Shown: in pieces, positions 43,965 to 53,900 of the stretch
Position numbering within the stretch: the stretch's first letter is position 1
Layout: every line of letters begins with the position of its first letter
NCBI GenBank assembly: GCA_024709105.1
Contig: JANJXJ010000016.1
Location: forward strand, 21,682 to 85,681
DNA: 64,000 nt
Direction: 5' to 3'
From: Lentimicrobium sp.
GTDB taxonomy: Bacteria > Bacteroidota > Bacteroidia > Bacteroidales > Lentimicrobiaceae
Notes under the pieces: model-generated
What the model saw: only the letters and a program-made list of their open reading frames with translations
Databases searched by the model: none
Told to the model about the DNA's origin: nothing
Position numbers and translations under genes: made by a program

Positions 43965-45182
43965 ATGCAAAACAATTCTTTTTCTGACAAAAGCAGACAG
44001 TATCTGCAAACATTATGCGAAACAATTCCGGGCCGTTGTGTCGGCAGCGAAGGAAACCGGCAGGCAACTCAATTTTTTAAGACTACTCTTGAAGCCCTTG
44101 GCTGGCAAACCCGTTCATCTGAATTTGAGGCCATGGATTGGCAAACCCGGGGTGCCGAACTTATTGCTGAGGGCTTGAACTTTGAGGTCTTTTCAAGTCC
44201 TTATTCCCCCGGGTGCGATGTGAAAGCCCGGTTACTTGATGCCTCAACTCTGCAGGAACTGGAGAAGCTCAAAATGGAAGATGCCATAGTATTGCTGCAT
44301 GGCGAAATTGCTGCAGAACAACTGATGCCGAAAAATTTTGTATTCTACAATCCCGATCATCATCAGAAAATTGTGTCTTGTCTCGAGTCGGGCAAACCTG
44401 CTGCAATAATAACTGCCACAGGCTTCAATCCGGAACTTGCCGGTGGTGTTTATCCTTTTCCAATGATTGAGGATGGAGATTTTGACATTCCTTCGGTTTT
44501 TATGACAGAAGAAGAAGGGGAGAGGCTGCTTGCTTATTCCGGTAAGGTTATCAGTCTTAAATCAGATGCTGAACGAATTCAGGGAAACGGATATAATGTT
44601 GCTGCAATAAAAGGAAAAAGTGCAGAAAAAAGGATAGTCGTCACTGCGCATATTGATGCAAAAAAGGGAACTCCGGGAGCAATTGATAATGCAACTGGAG
44701 TTATAGTGCTGCTTTTACTGGCAGAAATGCTTGCTGATTACACCGGAGATACACAAGTAGAACTGGTGGCATTTAATGGTGAAGACTATTATGCTGTTCC
44801 CGGGCAAATGTTGTACATTTCCGAAAATCAGGGATTATTCGATCAGATTTTGCTTAATATTAACATTGACGGAGCGGGATATTATGAAGGAATTTCTTGC
44901 TTTTCATTGTTTAGTTTACCCTCTGGTATGGAAACCCGCGTAAAGGCGATATTAAGTTCGCAGGAGCACTTAACTGAAGGGCCAGAGTGGCCGCAGGGAG
45001 ATCACAGCATCTTCGTGCAGTTCGGAAGGCCAGCAATTGCATTTACTTCCAAATGGTTTCTGGACAATATGTCAACCCAAAGGATCACCCATACACCCAG
45101 CGACCATCCGCGCATAGTTAACCATCAGCGGCTTATTGAAATAGCAGCAGCCATCAGCCAGCTTATAAAAGCAATTGATTAA
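43965..45182 (+). CDS. M28 family zinc aminopeptidase
   Basis: A 405-residue co-catalytic metallopeptidase. Ligand motifs in order: TAHIDAKKGTPGAIDNATGV (His and bridging Asp), NGEDYYA (catalytic and metal Glu), NIDGAGY (Asp), and HTPSDHP (final His). A PA-like insertion lies between about residues 75 and 200. No signal peptide, so it is probably cytoplasmic, unlike many M28 enzymes of this phylum. All catalytic residues appear present. Confidence 0.92.
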   Translation: MQNNSFSDKSRQYLQTLCETIPGRCVGSEGNRQATQFFKTTLEALGWQTRSSEFEAMDWQTRGAELIAEGLNFEVFSSPYSPGCDVKARLLDASTLQELEKLKMEDAIVLLHGEIAAEQLMPKNFVFYNPDHHQKIVSCLESGKPAAIITATGFNPELAGGVYPFPMIEDGDFDIPSVFMTEEEGERLLAYSGKVISLKSDAERIQGNGYNVAAIKGKSAEKRIVVTAHIDAKKGTPGAIDNATGVIVLLLLAEMLADYTGDTQVELVAFNGEDYYAVPGQMLYISENQGLFDQILLNINIDGAGYYEGISCFSLFSLPSGMETRVKAILSSQEHLTEGPEWPQGDHSIFVQFGRPAIAFTSKWFLDNMSTQRITHTPSDHPRIVNHQRLIEIAAAISQLIKAID

Positions 45183-45333
45183 TAGGCATTTATGCTATGC
45201 TATCGAAGTATTAGCACTATTCGGTACGGTGGGGAAAGTTTCATGAAAATTGAGCATAATTGCAACCGAACCGCCCCGGGCGGTGAGCTCAGCGTTAGCT
45301 AAATTCAACTCAGGTTCTGACTTAACCTGCAAT

Positions 45334-45367
45334 AAAAAACCGCAATTCTTTCGGATTGCGGTTTTTT
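45334..45367. terminator. Strong bidirectional terminator
   Basis: AAAAAACCGCAAT (45334-45346) pairs perfectly with ATTGCGGTTTTTT (45355-45367) around an 8-nt loop. It serves both the plus-strand M28 gene and the minus-strand Omp28 operon, with A- and T-runs on both sides. A separate small GC hairpin (ACCGCC/GGCGGT, 45270-45284) lies nearby. Confidence 0.9.
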
Positions 45368-45385
45368 ATGCAGAACAGGAATAAA

Positions 45386-46285
45386 TCAGGGCTGAATTAC
45401 ATCAGCTTCAATCGCCTGAAGTACTTCTTTGGTATCGTCATCGTAAACAAATGCAACCACGGTGCAGTTTTCTGCTTTGTAATTTTGGTTGAGTATGTGT
45501 TTGTATGTTTTAACCAGAGATTCGGGATTGGCGCTGCCTTTGAAACCCACCGTACTTCCCCAGGTGGTGGTTAGGGCTGTACGCAAGACATGATTGTGCT
45601 CATAGTTTTCGATTAACGGTGTAGTGCCAGAAGCGGGATCGTTGTTTTTCTGAGGAGCCACAATTCCGCTTTCGGTAAGGACAACAATCAGTTTCAGGTT
45701 TTTATCAATGGAACTGATAAATCTGACCTTAATATGAGAACAGAGTTTTCTCTCGGTGTCATCATATTCATTGATCATTTGCAAATCAATAAGAGGGTCT
45801 GTGGCCAGAGCATCAGAAACTGCACCGCTCCATGCTGCCGGCGATTTGATGTGATTTCCCGGAAAACCAATGCGGTTTACCATTCCATTGGGATTTCCTG
45901 CATTGCCAATTCCGAAAAATGTGTCCCATGCGTTTCCGGCTTCTGAGCGGAAATCGGTGGTAAATAGCCCGCCGGCTGTGGGTTCGGCAAAATATCCGGC
46001 ATGAACAGCAAGCAATACAAGTTTATCACCATGAGTTTCTTTTAGATTATGCGCCAGTATGGCTGCTTTGGGGCAGTTTACACAGGTGTGGCCGGTGTAA
46101 TCTTCGAGAAGAACTCTTTTTTTGAGGGTAGTGACTGCCGGAAATTCAGGAACAGGGCAGGCTGTAGTGTCCTGAGATTCTCCTTTTTTGGTGAAAGGCT
46201 CATCAATCTTATCGCATGAATGAAACAGCGATAATCCTGAAAGCAATATTCCGGTAAGAAGCAGGGTCTTGAATATATTCTTCAT
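45386..46285 (-). CDS. Omp28-like thioredoxin-fold lipoprotein
   Basis: A 299-residue envelope protein of the Omp28-related family. The lipoprotein signal (MKNIFKTLLLTGILLSGLSLFHSC) ends at a lipobox Cys. A thioredoxin-like fold follows with LLEDYTGHTCVNCPKAAILAHNL, where the CVNC pair is in the redox position, then a beta domain with NEYDDTERKLC. The frame is open to 46384, but the ATG at 46285 is the secretory start. Third gene of a minus-strand unit, 26 bases after the DUF6029 gene. Confidence 0.88.
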   Translation of the reverse strand: MKNIFKTLLLTGILLSGLSLFHSCDKIDEPFTKKGESQDTTACPVPEFPAVTTLKKRVLLEDYTGHTCVNCPKAAILAHNLKETHGDKLVLLAVHAGYFAEPTAGGLFTTDFRSEAGNAWDTFFGIGNAGNPNGMVNRIGFPGNHIKSPAAWSGAVSDALATDPLIDLQMINEYDDTERKLCSHIKVRFISSIDKNLKLIVVLTESGIVAPQKNNDPASGTTPLIENYEHNHVLRTALTTTWGSTVGFKGSANPESLVKTYKHILNQNYKAENCTVVAFVYDDDTKEVLQAIEADVIQP

Positions 46286-46311
46286 GGTCAAATCGGCTTT
46301 AGAGTAAAAAT

Positions 46312-47988
46312 TTAGAATGAACTGGTGAGGGTAATGGTTAACCCGTTTGAAGCGGGCACATTCCGGCACACACCACCCACACACACAATGCCTTCGCGCT
46401 GTTTGCCATAGGTAACCGAGAGGCGGTTGGATCCCCGGGTGTATCCTGCCGAAAGGGTAGGATAATGAAACCTCCTGTCTTTATCGGGATTACCGTAATT
46501 GTACTGGTCAGAAATGGTGAAATACCATTTGGGAGCAAAAGTATATTCTACCAGAAACTGCAACCATTCGCCTTCGTCTTGTTTGGTAAAGAGATGCTGA
46601 TATTCAACCTTAATGGCTTGTTTTTCGGTTAGTTTATAGGTACCGTCAACGATGAAAATATTGGCTTTTACCACTTCTTCTCCCGGATGTCCTTCAATTA
46701 CTGCAATGTCGTAGGTAAGATTCAGGTATGAGACGAGAAGCTTAAAGTTCTTATTGAACTTGTGTTGTACCTCAATGTTAAAATCGCTGAAATAGGCAGA
46801 GTCTCCGAATGCGAAGAATGGTGATTCATAACCCAGTGTGCCTGCAACATCAGTTAAAGTATCACCTGACAGTGCATTTTTTTTGATTGGGGTAACCCTG
46901 GAATAGTTAACAGCGATATCGGTGCCATATTTGCCACCCAGCAGAGTGCCTTTTTTAATTTTATAGTTGATTTGTCCCTGCAGAGCCATTTCGCCATTGG
47001 GCTGTCTAGCATAGGGGTACATGGCTGAAAGGCTGTAGGCATGTTGCCGGGTAAGGGCTGGCAGATAGTTGATGTCGAGTGTATTGCCGGTTTCGGTACG
47101 TTTGGATTTGAAACTCATATTGTCGGTACGTTTTGCCGAAACTATCGCTCCAAAACCGCGGGTAGAATAGGATGCCTGAAGTAGTAATGACTCGCCGTTT
47201 TTGTAGATGTAGTTGTTAATGGAGGACGGGTCGTTCATTTTATTGGCATATTCACCGTCGAGTGAAAAGCCGCCGTTCGATAAATTAAAGCGGGCAGCCC
47301 ATGCACCAACATTAGCAGGCAGAACGAGCAAATCGCCGTTTTCAACAAGAATTTCTTCAAGAGGTTGATATTTGCTGACAAAGCTTCCGCCTATGGTTAA
47401 ACGGGTTTTAAGTTTCCCTTCTTTATCGAAAATATCATTCAGCGCGAAATCGCCGTCAAGCCCCCTGACAATGCCCGGGCCTTGTTCCCAGAAAAAACGC
47501 TGTGTACCTATAAGTCCTTTTAAGACAACACCTTGTGCCGGAGAGAATTTAACTTTTGCTCCTCTTATTGTATTATCGTAACCCAGATTTCGTTCTTCGT
47601 AGCTGCGAAGTACCATACCGCTGCCAAATTGTTCATAAAAGTGCCCGACTGTAATTTCGAACTGTTCGTTGCGCCATGAGCCAAACCAGTATGGTACACC
47701 GCTTCCTTTGTAGCGTTCATCAAAGCCAAGCAAAGGGTTGAGATAGCTTTCAAATCTCATGCCTGCGCTGAAATTGCCGTTGGTATAAAGCAGATTGGCA
47801 AAAGAGTTCATGCGCATTTTTTCTTCTACTTCAAAAGCGCCAATGGCTGAATCGGCACGGTAAACCTGAGCATCGAGCTGAAAATTGCCGCTTACCCGGC
47901 CGCCTTCAAGAATTCCCTGGGCATAGGTGCTGTGGAAACTAAAAAATACAGCCACCGCTGCCACCGCAAAACGATATATAGTTTTCAA
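46312..47988 (-). CDS. DUF6029 family outer membrane protein
   Basis: A 558-residue protein with a signal peptide (MKTIYRFAVAAVAVFFSFHSTYAQ) and the pattern of a large beta barrel: repeated short amphipathic strands, GRVSGNFQLDAQVY at the N-terminus, GHFYEQFGSGMVLRSYEERNLGYDN, and a C-terminal strand ending SNGLTITLTSSF. It matches the DUF6029 family of Bacteroidota, function unknown. It sits between two thioredoxin-fold proteins in one operon. Confidence 0.85.
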   Translation of the reverse strand: MKTIYRFAVAAVAVFFSFHSTYAQGILEGGRVSGNFQLDAQVYRADSAIGAFEVEEKMRMNSFANLLYTNGNFSAGMRFESYLNPLLGFDERYKGSGVPYWFGSWRNEQFEITVGHFYEQFGSGMVLRSYEERNLGYDNTIRGAKVKFSPAQGVVLKGLIGTQRFFWEQGPGIVRGLDGDFALNDIFDKEGKLKTRLTIGGSFVSKYQPLEEILVENGDLLVLPANVGAWAARFNLSNGGFSLDGEYANKMNDPSSINNYIYKNGESLLLQASYSTRGFGAIVSAKRTDNMSFKSKRTETGNTLDINYLPALTRQHAYSLSAMYPYARQPNGEMALQGQINYKIKKGTLLGGKYGTDIAVNYSRVTPIKKNALSGDTLTDVAGTLGYESPFFAFGDSAYFSDFNIEVQHKFNKNFKLLVSYLNLTYDIAVIEGHPGEEVVKANIFIVDGTYKLTEKQAIKVEYQHLFTKQDEGEWLQFLVEYTFAPKWYFTISDQYNYGNPDKDRRFHYPTLSAGYTRGSNRLSVTYGKQREGIVCVGGVCRNVPASNGLTITLTSSF

Positions 47989-48055
47989 TTTTTCAATGAT
48001 TTGGGTTTCTACTTTCTGGGTTGCTTGGTCTTAATTCCTTTGAGGGACAGGAATT

Positions 48056-48583
48056 TTAGTGAGAGTCGATGGATTCACCTCGGTTGAGTTTGCGAACCAT
48101 TTCAATCAGCTGCAGTTCGCTTCCCTCGCTGAATGAGGTGTGTTGCCATACAATTTCTCCGTTACCGTTAATGAGAAAAGTATGCGGAATCATATTCACA
48201 TTCATGGCTCTTTTAAAATCTCCGTTGGCATCAAGCAGTACTTCGTAATCCCAGCCTTTGCCATTTACAGTGGGGCCAACTTTGGAGGTTGATCTGGAAT
48301 CATCAATAGAAACAGCTACCAGTTTAACACCGGTTTCTTCAACCCAGTCTTCGTAAACATCGGCAATAGTGGTGAGCTCATTGATGCAGGGTTTGCACCA
48401 CAGTGCCCAGAAACTTACAATCATGGGTTTGCCGTTGTTGGAGAGCTCGGCGGTGTTGATTGTTTTACCATCAAGAGTTTTTACTGATACTGCAGGTAAC
48501 TTTTTCAGCGATTTGCTTTCATCCTGAGCGTTGGCGCCTGCAAAAAGAAAAACGAGAAGCGAGAGGAAAATGATTTTTTTCAT
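48056..48583 (-). CDS. Periplasmic TlpA-type thioredoxin
   Basis: A 175-residue secreted thioredoxin (signal peptide MKKIIFLSLLVFLFAGANAQ). The redox motif is WCKPC in VSFWALWCKPCINEL, and cis-Pro is in NMIPHTFLINGNG. First gene of a three-gene minus-strand unit with the DUF6029 barrel and the Omp28-like protein. It may keep the Cys residues of its partners reduced (inference). Confidence 0.92.
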   Translation of the reverse strand: MKKIIFLSLLVFLFAGANAQDESKSLKKLPAVSVKTLDGKTINTAELSNNGKPMIVSFWALWCKPCINELTTIADVYEDWVEETGVKLVAVSIDDSRSTSKVGPTVNGKGWDYEVLLDANGDFKRAMNVNMIPHTFLINGNGEIVWQHTSFSEGSELQLIEMVRKLNRGESIDSH

Positions 48584-48632
48584 GTCGTTGTTTGTTGTTG
48601 GTTTATCCCGGTAAGTTCAATAATCGTGCCTT

Positions 48633-49625
48633 TCAGGCGATGTAAACTTCAAGTAACTTTGAATCTGACGAAGGAATGATATCCACCCGGTCAATGGAAG
48701 CAGGCAGGAGAATGGCTTCTCCCTGCGAAATGGTAACCTGAGGCTCTGTTTCCCCGTCGTGAACAATTGTAACACTACCGCCCACACAAACGTAAATTAC
48801 GAAAGAGTCCAGTTCGCTGTAGTCCTTTGCCAGGGCTTGGTCGAGCTGAATAAGGCTGGTAGTGAAAAACGGACTGTTTACCAAAGTGGCAGTGCCGTTT
48901 TGTTTGGGTTGATATTGTGATTTATAATCGTCGTAAACATTAAAATCAATGGCATCAAGGGCCTCTTCAATGTGCAGTTCCCTGGATTTGCCTTCGCTGT
49001 CAACTCTGTCCCAGTCGTAAATGCGGTAGGTAGTATCGGAGGTTTGCTGAATTTCGGCCAGAAAAATGCCCGGACCCAACGCATGAACCCTGCCGGCGGG
49101 CATATAAAAAACATCTCCTGCAGTTACCTTTTCAGCATTAAGTATCTGCTTCAGGCTTTTATCATTCAGGTGTTTCAGATAGGTTTGCTGATCAACTTTT
49201 TCGCTGAATCCGCTTATCAGTTCGGCGCCCGGGTCGGCATCAATGATGTACCACATTTCAGATTTTCCGTAACCTATGTTGCGTTTGGCAGCCAGTTCGT
49301 CGTCGGGATGCACCTGTATTGAAAGATAATCGGCAGCATCAATAAACTTTACCAGAATGGGAAACTCGTCGCCAAAGCGTTCGTAAACTTTATCTCCGAC
49401 CAAATCACCCATATAAACCTCAACCAGCTCATTCAGGTCGTTGCCTGCCAGAAATCCATTGACTATTCCTGTTTGATTACCATCAACACCAGAAAGTACC
49501 CAGGCCTCCCCGCAATTGGGCAGAGGGGCAAAATCAATACCTAAAACAGATTTGATTTTGTTGCCTCCCCAGATTTTGTCTTTCAAAACAGGAGAAAATT
49601 TGAGAGGATAAAGTTGCTTTTCCAT
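48633..49625 (-). CDS. manA: Mannose-6-phosphate isomerase, class I
   Basis: Zinc enzyme interconverting mannose-6-phosphate and fructose-6-phosphate, feeding GDP-mannose synthesis. The cupin metal site is visible: LSIQVHPDDELAA (His), MWYII, and MPAGRVHALG (second His). PLKFSPVLKDKIWGGNKI is the typical opening. The ATG at 49625 gives 330 residues; the frame is open to 49673, but those 16 residues are not conserved. Divergent from lipA. Confidence 0.93.
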   Translation of the reverse strand: MEKQLYPLKFSPVLKDKIWGGNKIKSVLGIDFAPLPNCGEAWVLSGVDGNQTGIVNGFLAGNDLNELVEVYMGDLVGDKVYERFGDEFPILVKFIDAADYLSIQVHPDDELAAKRNIGYGKSEMWYIIDADPGAELISGFSEKVDQQTYLKHLNDKSLKQILNAEKVTAGDVFYMPAGRVHALGPGIFLAEIQQTSDTTYRIYDWDRVDSEGKSRELHIEEALDAIDFNVYDDYKSQYQPKQNGTATLVNSPFFTTSLIQLDQALAKDYSELDSFVIYVCVGGSVTIVHDGETEPQVTISQGEAILLPASIDRVDIIPSSDSKLLEVYIA

Positions 49626-49696
49626 AGATTTTATTTTCCTTTTCGGGGTAAAATTACAATTAAATTCATTCATTCAAATAGTCAGATACTTATTGA

Positions 49697-49704
49697 TAAC
49701 TTTG
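49697..49704 (+). promoter_or_regulatory. Candidate -7 promoter box for lipA
   Basis: TAACTTTG, an exact consensus match, 74 bases before the lipA ATG, in the shared manA-lipA gap. Confidence 0.5.
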
Positions 49705-49778
49705 CAATCAGACTGAGGTTTTACTTAATTATTTTTTTTATTAAGTGTCGTAACCTCGAATGCTTTAATAATCAAAGG

Positions 49779-50639
49779 ATGTCGGACGAGAAGAAAAAGC
49801 ACATTAAAAAACCTGAGTGGTTGAAGATCAGGTTGCCGGGCGGAAAAAATTTTGCGAAAGTGAAGGAAATTGTTGAGGGCAATAAACTTCACACCATCTG
49901 CAGCAGCGGAAATTGCCCCAATATGGGTGAATGCTGGAATGCCGGAACAGCTACATTTATGATTCTGGGCGACATTTGCACCCGTTCGTGCAGATTTTGT
50001 GCAACAAAAACAGGACGTCCATTACCCGTGGATGTTGATGAGCCATTGAGGGTAGCAGATTCAGTAAAAAAAATGAATCTGAAACATTGTGTCATTACAT
50101 CGGTTGATCGCGATGACCTTGCCGACGGGGGCTCGGCGCATTGGGCTGAAACAATCGTACAGATAAAAGATAAAAATCCGGGAGTTACTATTGAAGTGCT
50201 GATACCTGATTTTAAGGGGATAACAACAGATATTGACAGAGTAATTGATGCAAGGCCTGATATCATTTCGCATAATCTGGAAACAGTTCGCAGGTTAACT
50301 CCGGCTGTGCGATCGGCTGCCAGCTATGAAAGAAGTCTGCTGGTACTCAGGCATATTGCTAACAGAGGCACTGTTGCCAAATCTGGCATTATGCTTGGAC
50401 TTGGCGAAACTAAAGATGAAGTCCTGCAAACTATGGACGATCTGCTTGGAGCCGGTGTTTCAGTTATGACCATAGGTCAGTATCTGAGGCCAACGCTCTC
50501 TCATTTGCCGGTTGAGGCATATATTACTCCTGAGGTTTTTGAGGAATACAGAGTCGCCGGCATCAGAAAAGGCTTCCGGCATATTGAAAGCCGGCCTTTG
50601 GTGCGCTCGTCTTATCATGCAGAGAAGCATGTGAAATAG
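49779..50639 (+). CDS. lipA: Lipoyl synthase
   Basis: Radical SAM enzyme inserting two sulfurs into octanoylated lipoyl domains. Both Fe-S clusters are seen: the auxiliary cluster CSSGNCPNMGEC (three Cys) and the radical SAM CTRSCRFC motif. The final Ser of the auxiliary cluster is expected in LVRSSYHA. The ATG at 49779, preceded by an AAGG purine-rich box, gives 286 residues and the normal N-terminus; a long frame from 49614 is not coding-like. Confidence 0.97.
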   Translation: MSDEKKKHIKKPEWLKIRLPGGKNFAKVKEIVEGNKLHTICSSGNCPNMGECWNAGTATFMILGDICTRSCRFCATKTGRPLPVDVDEPLRVADSVKKMNLKHCVITSVDRDDLADGGSAHWAETIVQIKDKNPGVTIEVLIPDFKGITTDIDRVIDARPDIISHNLETVRRLTPAVRSAASYERSLLVLRHIANRGTVAKSGIMLGLGETKDEVLQTMDDLLGAGVSVMTIGQYLRPTLSHLPVEAYITPEVFEEYRVAGIRKGFRHIESRPLVRSSYHAEKHVK

Positions 50640-50927
50640 TGTTTTTTCTGCCTGTTTTTTGCCAAATCCTTTAACTGGAATACCGTTTACCGGTAAATGA
50701 CAATATGTTAGACAACTGTATTGAAATTGTCTTTTAGTTGCGTATATTTACCCTGAAATTGCCTGAAAATTCCTCTTCATTTTTTTTCTTCATAAAATCA
50801 GCAGGTTTTTCATTTTTGGCGGTTACAACAGGCACATAATTCCATTAATCTTTTTATACTTCCCCTACTCTCAAAAACTAACCAGATTATTATTGGGTTT
50901 TGCAAACAATTACAAATCAGCCGGGGT

Positions 50928-53900
50928 ATGACAGACAGCTACTATCTGAATCTTTTGTTAAATTCTTCACTTGCTTTTGCAAGGCTTAGTGTTTCGGAGA
51001 AAGATCCAAACAATAAATTATACAAAGTAGTTATATGTAATCAAAGGTTTTCTCAGATTTTCAATAAATCTGGATCTGATGAAAAAGAGTTGCAGCTTCC
51101 GGCAGATTTTCTAAAAGAATTAGTTAGCAGTTTAAAATCAGAAAGGAATAAATTTGAATACAATAGCTTGTGTGAAGAAAGTGATGAGAAAATAGTATTT
51201 AAGCTAAGCCAATCACCCGATGGTTTTATTGATTTGTTTCAGAGTATCGAAATCAGCACTCTGCAAAATAATAACTCTGAACCAGAATTAAGTTCTCAGC
51301 AATTTATTGATGAGTCAGATGCCAACCGTTTCAGGTTTTTATTTAAAAGTATGGCATTGGGGGTAGTTTATGAAAATAAGGATGGGATAATTACCGATGC
51401 CAACCCGGCAGCTGAAAGAATTCTGGGGCTTACCCTTGATCAGCTTCAGGGCAGAACTTCCATTGACCCAAGGTGGAAAGCCATCCGTGAAGATGGCAGC
51501 GATTTTCCCGGAGAAGAACATCCGGTGTCGCTGTCCCTGGCTACCGGCAAACCAGTGAATGATGTAATAATGGGAGTTTTTAATCCCAAAGAAGAAGCGG
51601 TTAAATGGATTTTGGTAAATGCTCAGCCCGAGTTTCTGGGTAACTCTGAAATACCTTACAGGGCATTTGTTACTTTTCAGGACATTACCGACAGGGTGCT
51701 AACCGAAAAAGCGCTTAAGCTTAGTGAGGAAAAATTCAGTGCGGCCTTTATGCTCAGCCCCGACCTGGTGAGTATTACCAGATTAAGAGATGGATTGTAT
51801 ATTGACGTAAATCACCAGTTTGTAAAGTTATCAGGTTACTCTCGCGATCAAATAGTGGGTTCTTCAGCTTTTAAATTAAATATATGGAAAAACGTTGAGG
51901 ACCGTAATCGTTTGGTGGAGACATTAAACAGAGATGGCTTTGTTAAAAATCTGGAAGCTGAGTTTAACCTGAATGATGGCCGCGTAATTACAGGCCTGAT
52001 GTCGGCAAGAATGTTCGAGATGAATGGAGAGCCTCATTTGCTGGCTTTCACGCGTGATATTACTGAACGGATTGAGGCGCAGCAGAAAATCAAACAATTA
52101 CTTCAGCGGATTGACCTGGCAACAGGGTATGCAGGCATTGGTATCTGGGAATGGGACATAGCTGATAATGTACTCTCCCTGGATAAAAGAATGAAAGCAT
52201 TGTTTAATCTTGAAAATGATGAACGTGTTTATACTTTTAAACAATGGATGGAGAATGTTTATGCTGATGATAAAACAAGAGCTGTAAATATTCTGGACAG
52301 GGTGCTGGAGGGTACACAGGAATACGATACAGAACTTAGGATAGGTAATACGTTGAATGAATCACGCCATGTAAAAATTATAGGGAAAGTTTTAAGAAAC
52401 CTTAAAGGGAATGCCGAGAAGATGGTGGGCATCAGCTATGATATAACTGAAGAAAAACTTGCTGAGGCAGCCTTGCTCGAAAGCAGGGAGTTATATAAAA
52501 GTCTGATTTCGGCATCAGCAGAAGGAATAGTATTGCAAACCCGGGATGGGCGTATTCTGGCCTGGAACCATGCAGCTGAAAAACTTTTTGAAATCAGGGC
52601 AACCGAAGCCATTGGCCGAAATGCCGGGCAGTTTGAATTAAAATTCACCAAAGAAGATGGCGGTGATTTTACTTTTGAGGAGTATCCATCTACGATAACC
52701 GCCAATTACGGGAGAGCCTGCCATAATGTGATTATGAAGGTGATTACTCCTGCCGGTTCCAAAAAATGGATTAAGGTGAGTACAGAGCCCATTTTCTCGG
52801 GAAAAAGCCAATTGCCTGAGCAGGTGCTTATTACTTTTTCTGACATTACCGAAATTAAAAACACCCAGCAGGAATTGGTGAGAAGCCAATCCAGAGTTAC
52901 CCGGAAACTTCAGGCTATTTTATCTCCAAAAGGAGACCTTGGGGTGCTGGAACTGGGCGATTTGATTGATGCTGAAAGAATTCAGGAACTCATGGAATAC
53001 TTTTACCGCATCACTAAAATAGGGATAGGAATACTGGATAATTATGGAAATATTATCGTTTCTACTGGCTGGACCGACATTTGTTCGCGATTCCACAGGC
53101 CCAATCCCCAAAGTTGCAAAAACTGTATTGAAAGCGATTTGCAACTTTCAAAAGGATTGAAACAGGGCGAATTTAAATTATATAAGTGCAAGAACAATAT
53201 GTGGGACATGGCCACTCCCATTACCCTGGCTGGCCAGCAAATCGGAAGCCTTATGCTGGGGCAGTTTTTGTTTGACTATGAAGAGCCCGATGTAAATGTT
53301 TTCAAAGAACAGGCCAGCAGGTTTGGCTATGATGAGAACGAATACCTGAATGCTTTGAATAAAGTTCCACGCTGGAGCAAAGCTACAGTGGATAATGTAA
53401 TGGCGTTTTATGCAGGTTTTGCCGAAATTGTAAGTACACTCAGTTACAACAATGTTAGACTGGCGCGTTTGCTCGAAGAAAACCGCAAAGCACAGGAATC
53501 ACTGAAGGCATCGGCAGAAGTAGTTAAATCTATTCCGTCAGGATTATTTATTTACGAATATGTAAGACCCGATTTATTAATACTTTCTGATGTAAATCCC
53601 GCTGCGCTGGAACTCACAGGGTATGAGCGCAAGGATGTACTGGGAAAAGAGTTTGATCTGCTATGGCCAGAAGCCCGCAATCAAGGAATTACGGAGACAT
53701 ACCTTAACGTTATGAGAACCGGAATAACCTGGTTTGGCGAAAATATTTCCTATTCAGATGACAGATTATCAGGTTACTACAGGATAACAGCTTTCAAAAT
53801 TAATGAAACACGCCTGGCCATTGCATTTGAGGATGCCACCGAATTAAAAAAAGCAGAAATGGAGATCATTGCTGCCAAAGAAAAATCAGAAGAACAGGAA

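Noticed and set aside
45270..45284. Small GC hairpin ACCGCC-CCG-GGCGGT upstream of the strong terminator
   Set aside because: Short, no T-run, no gene start nearby; may be chance or a remnant, not callable.
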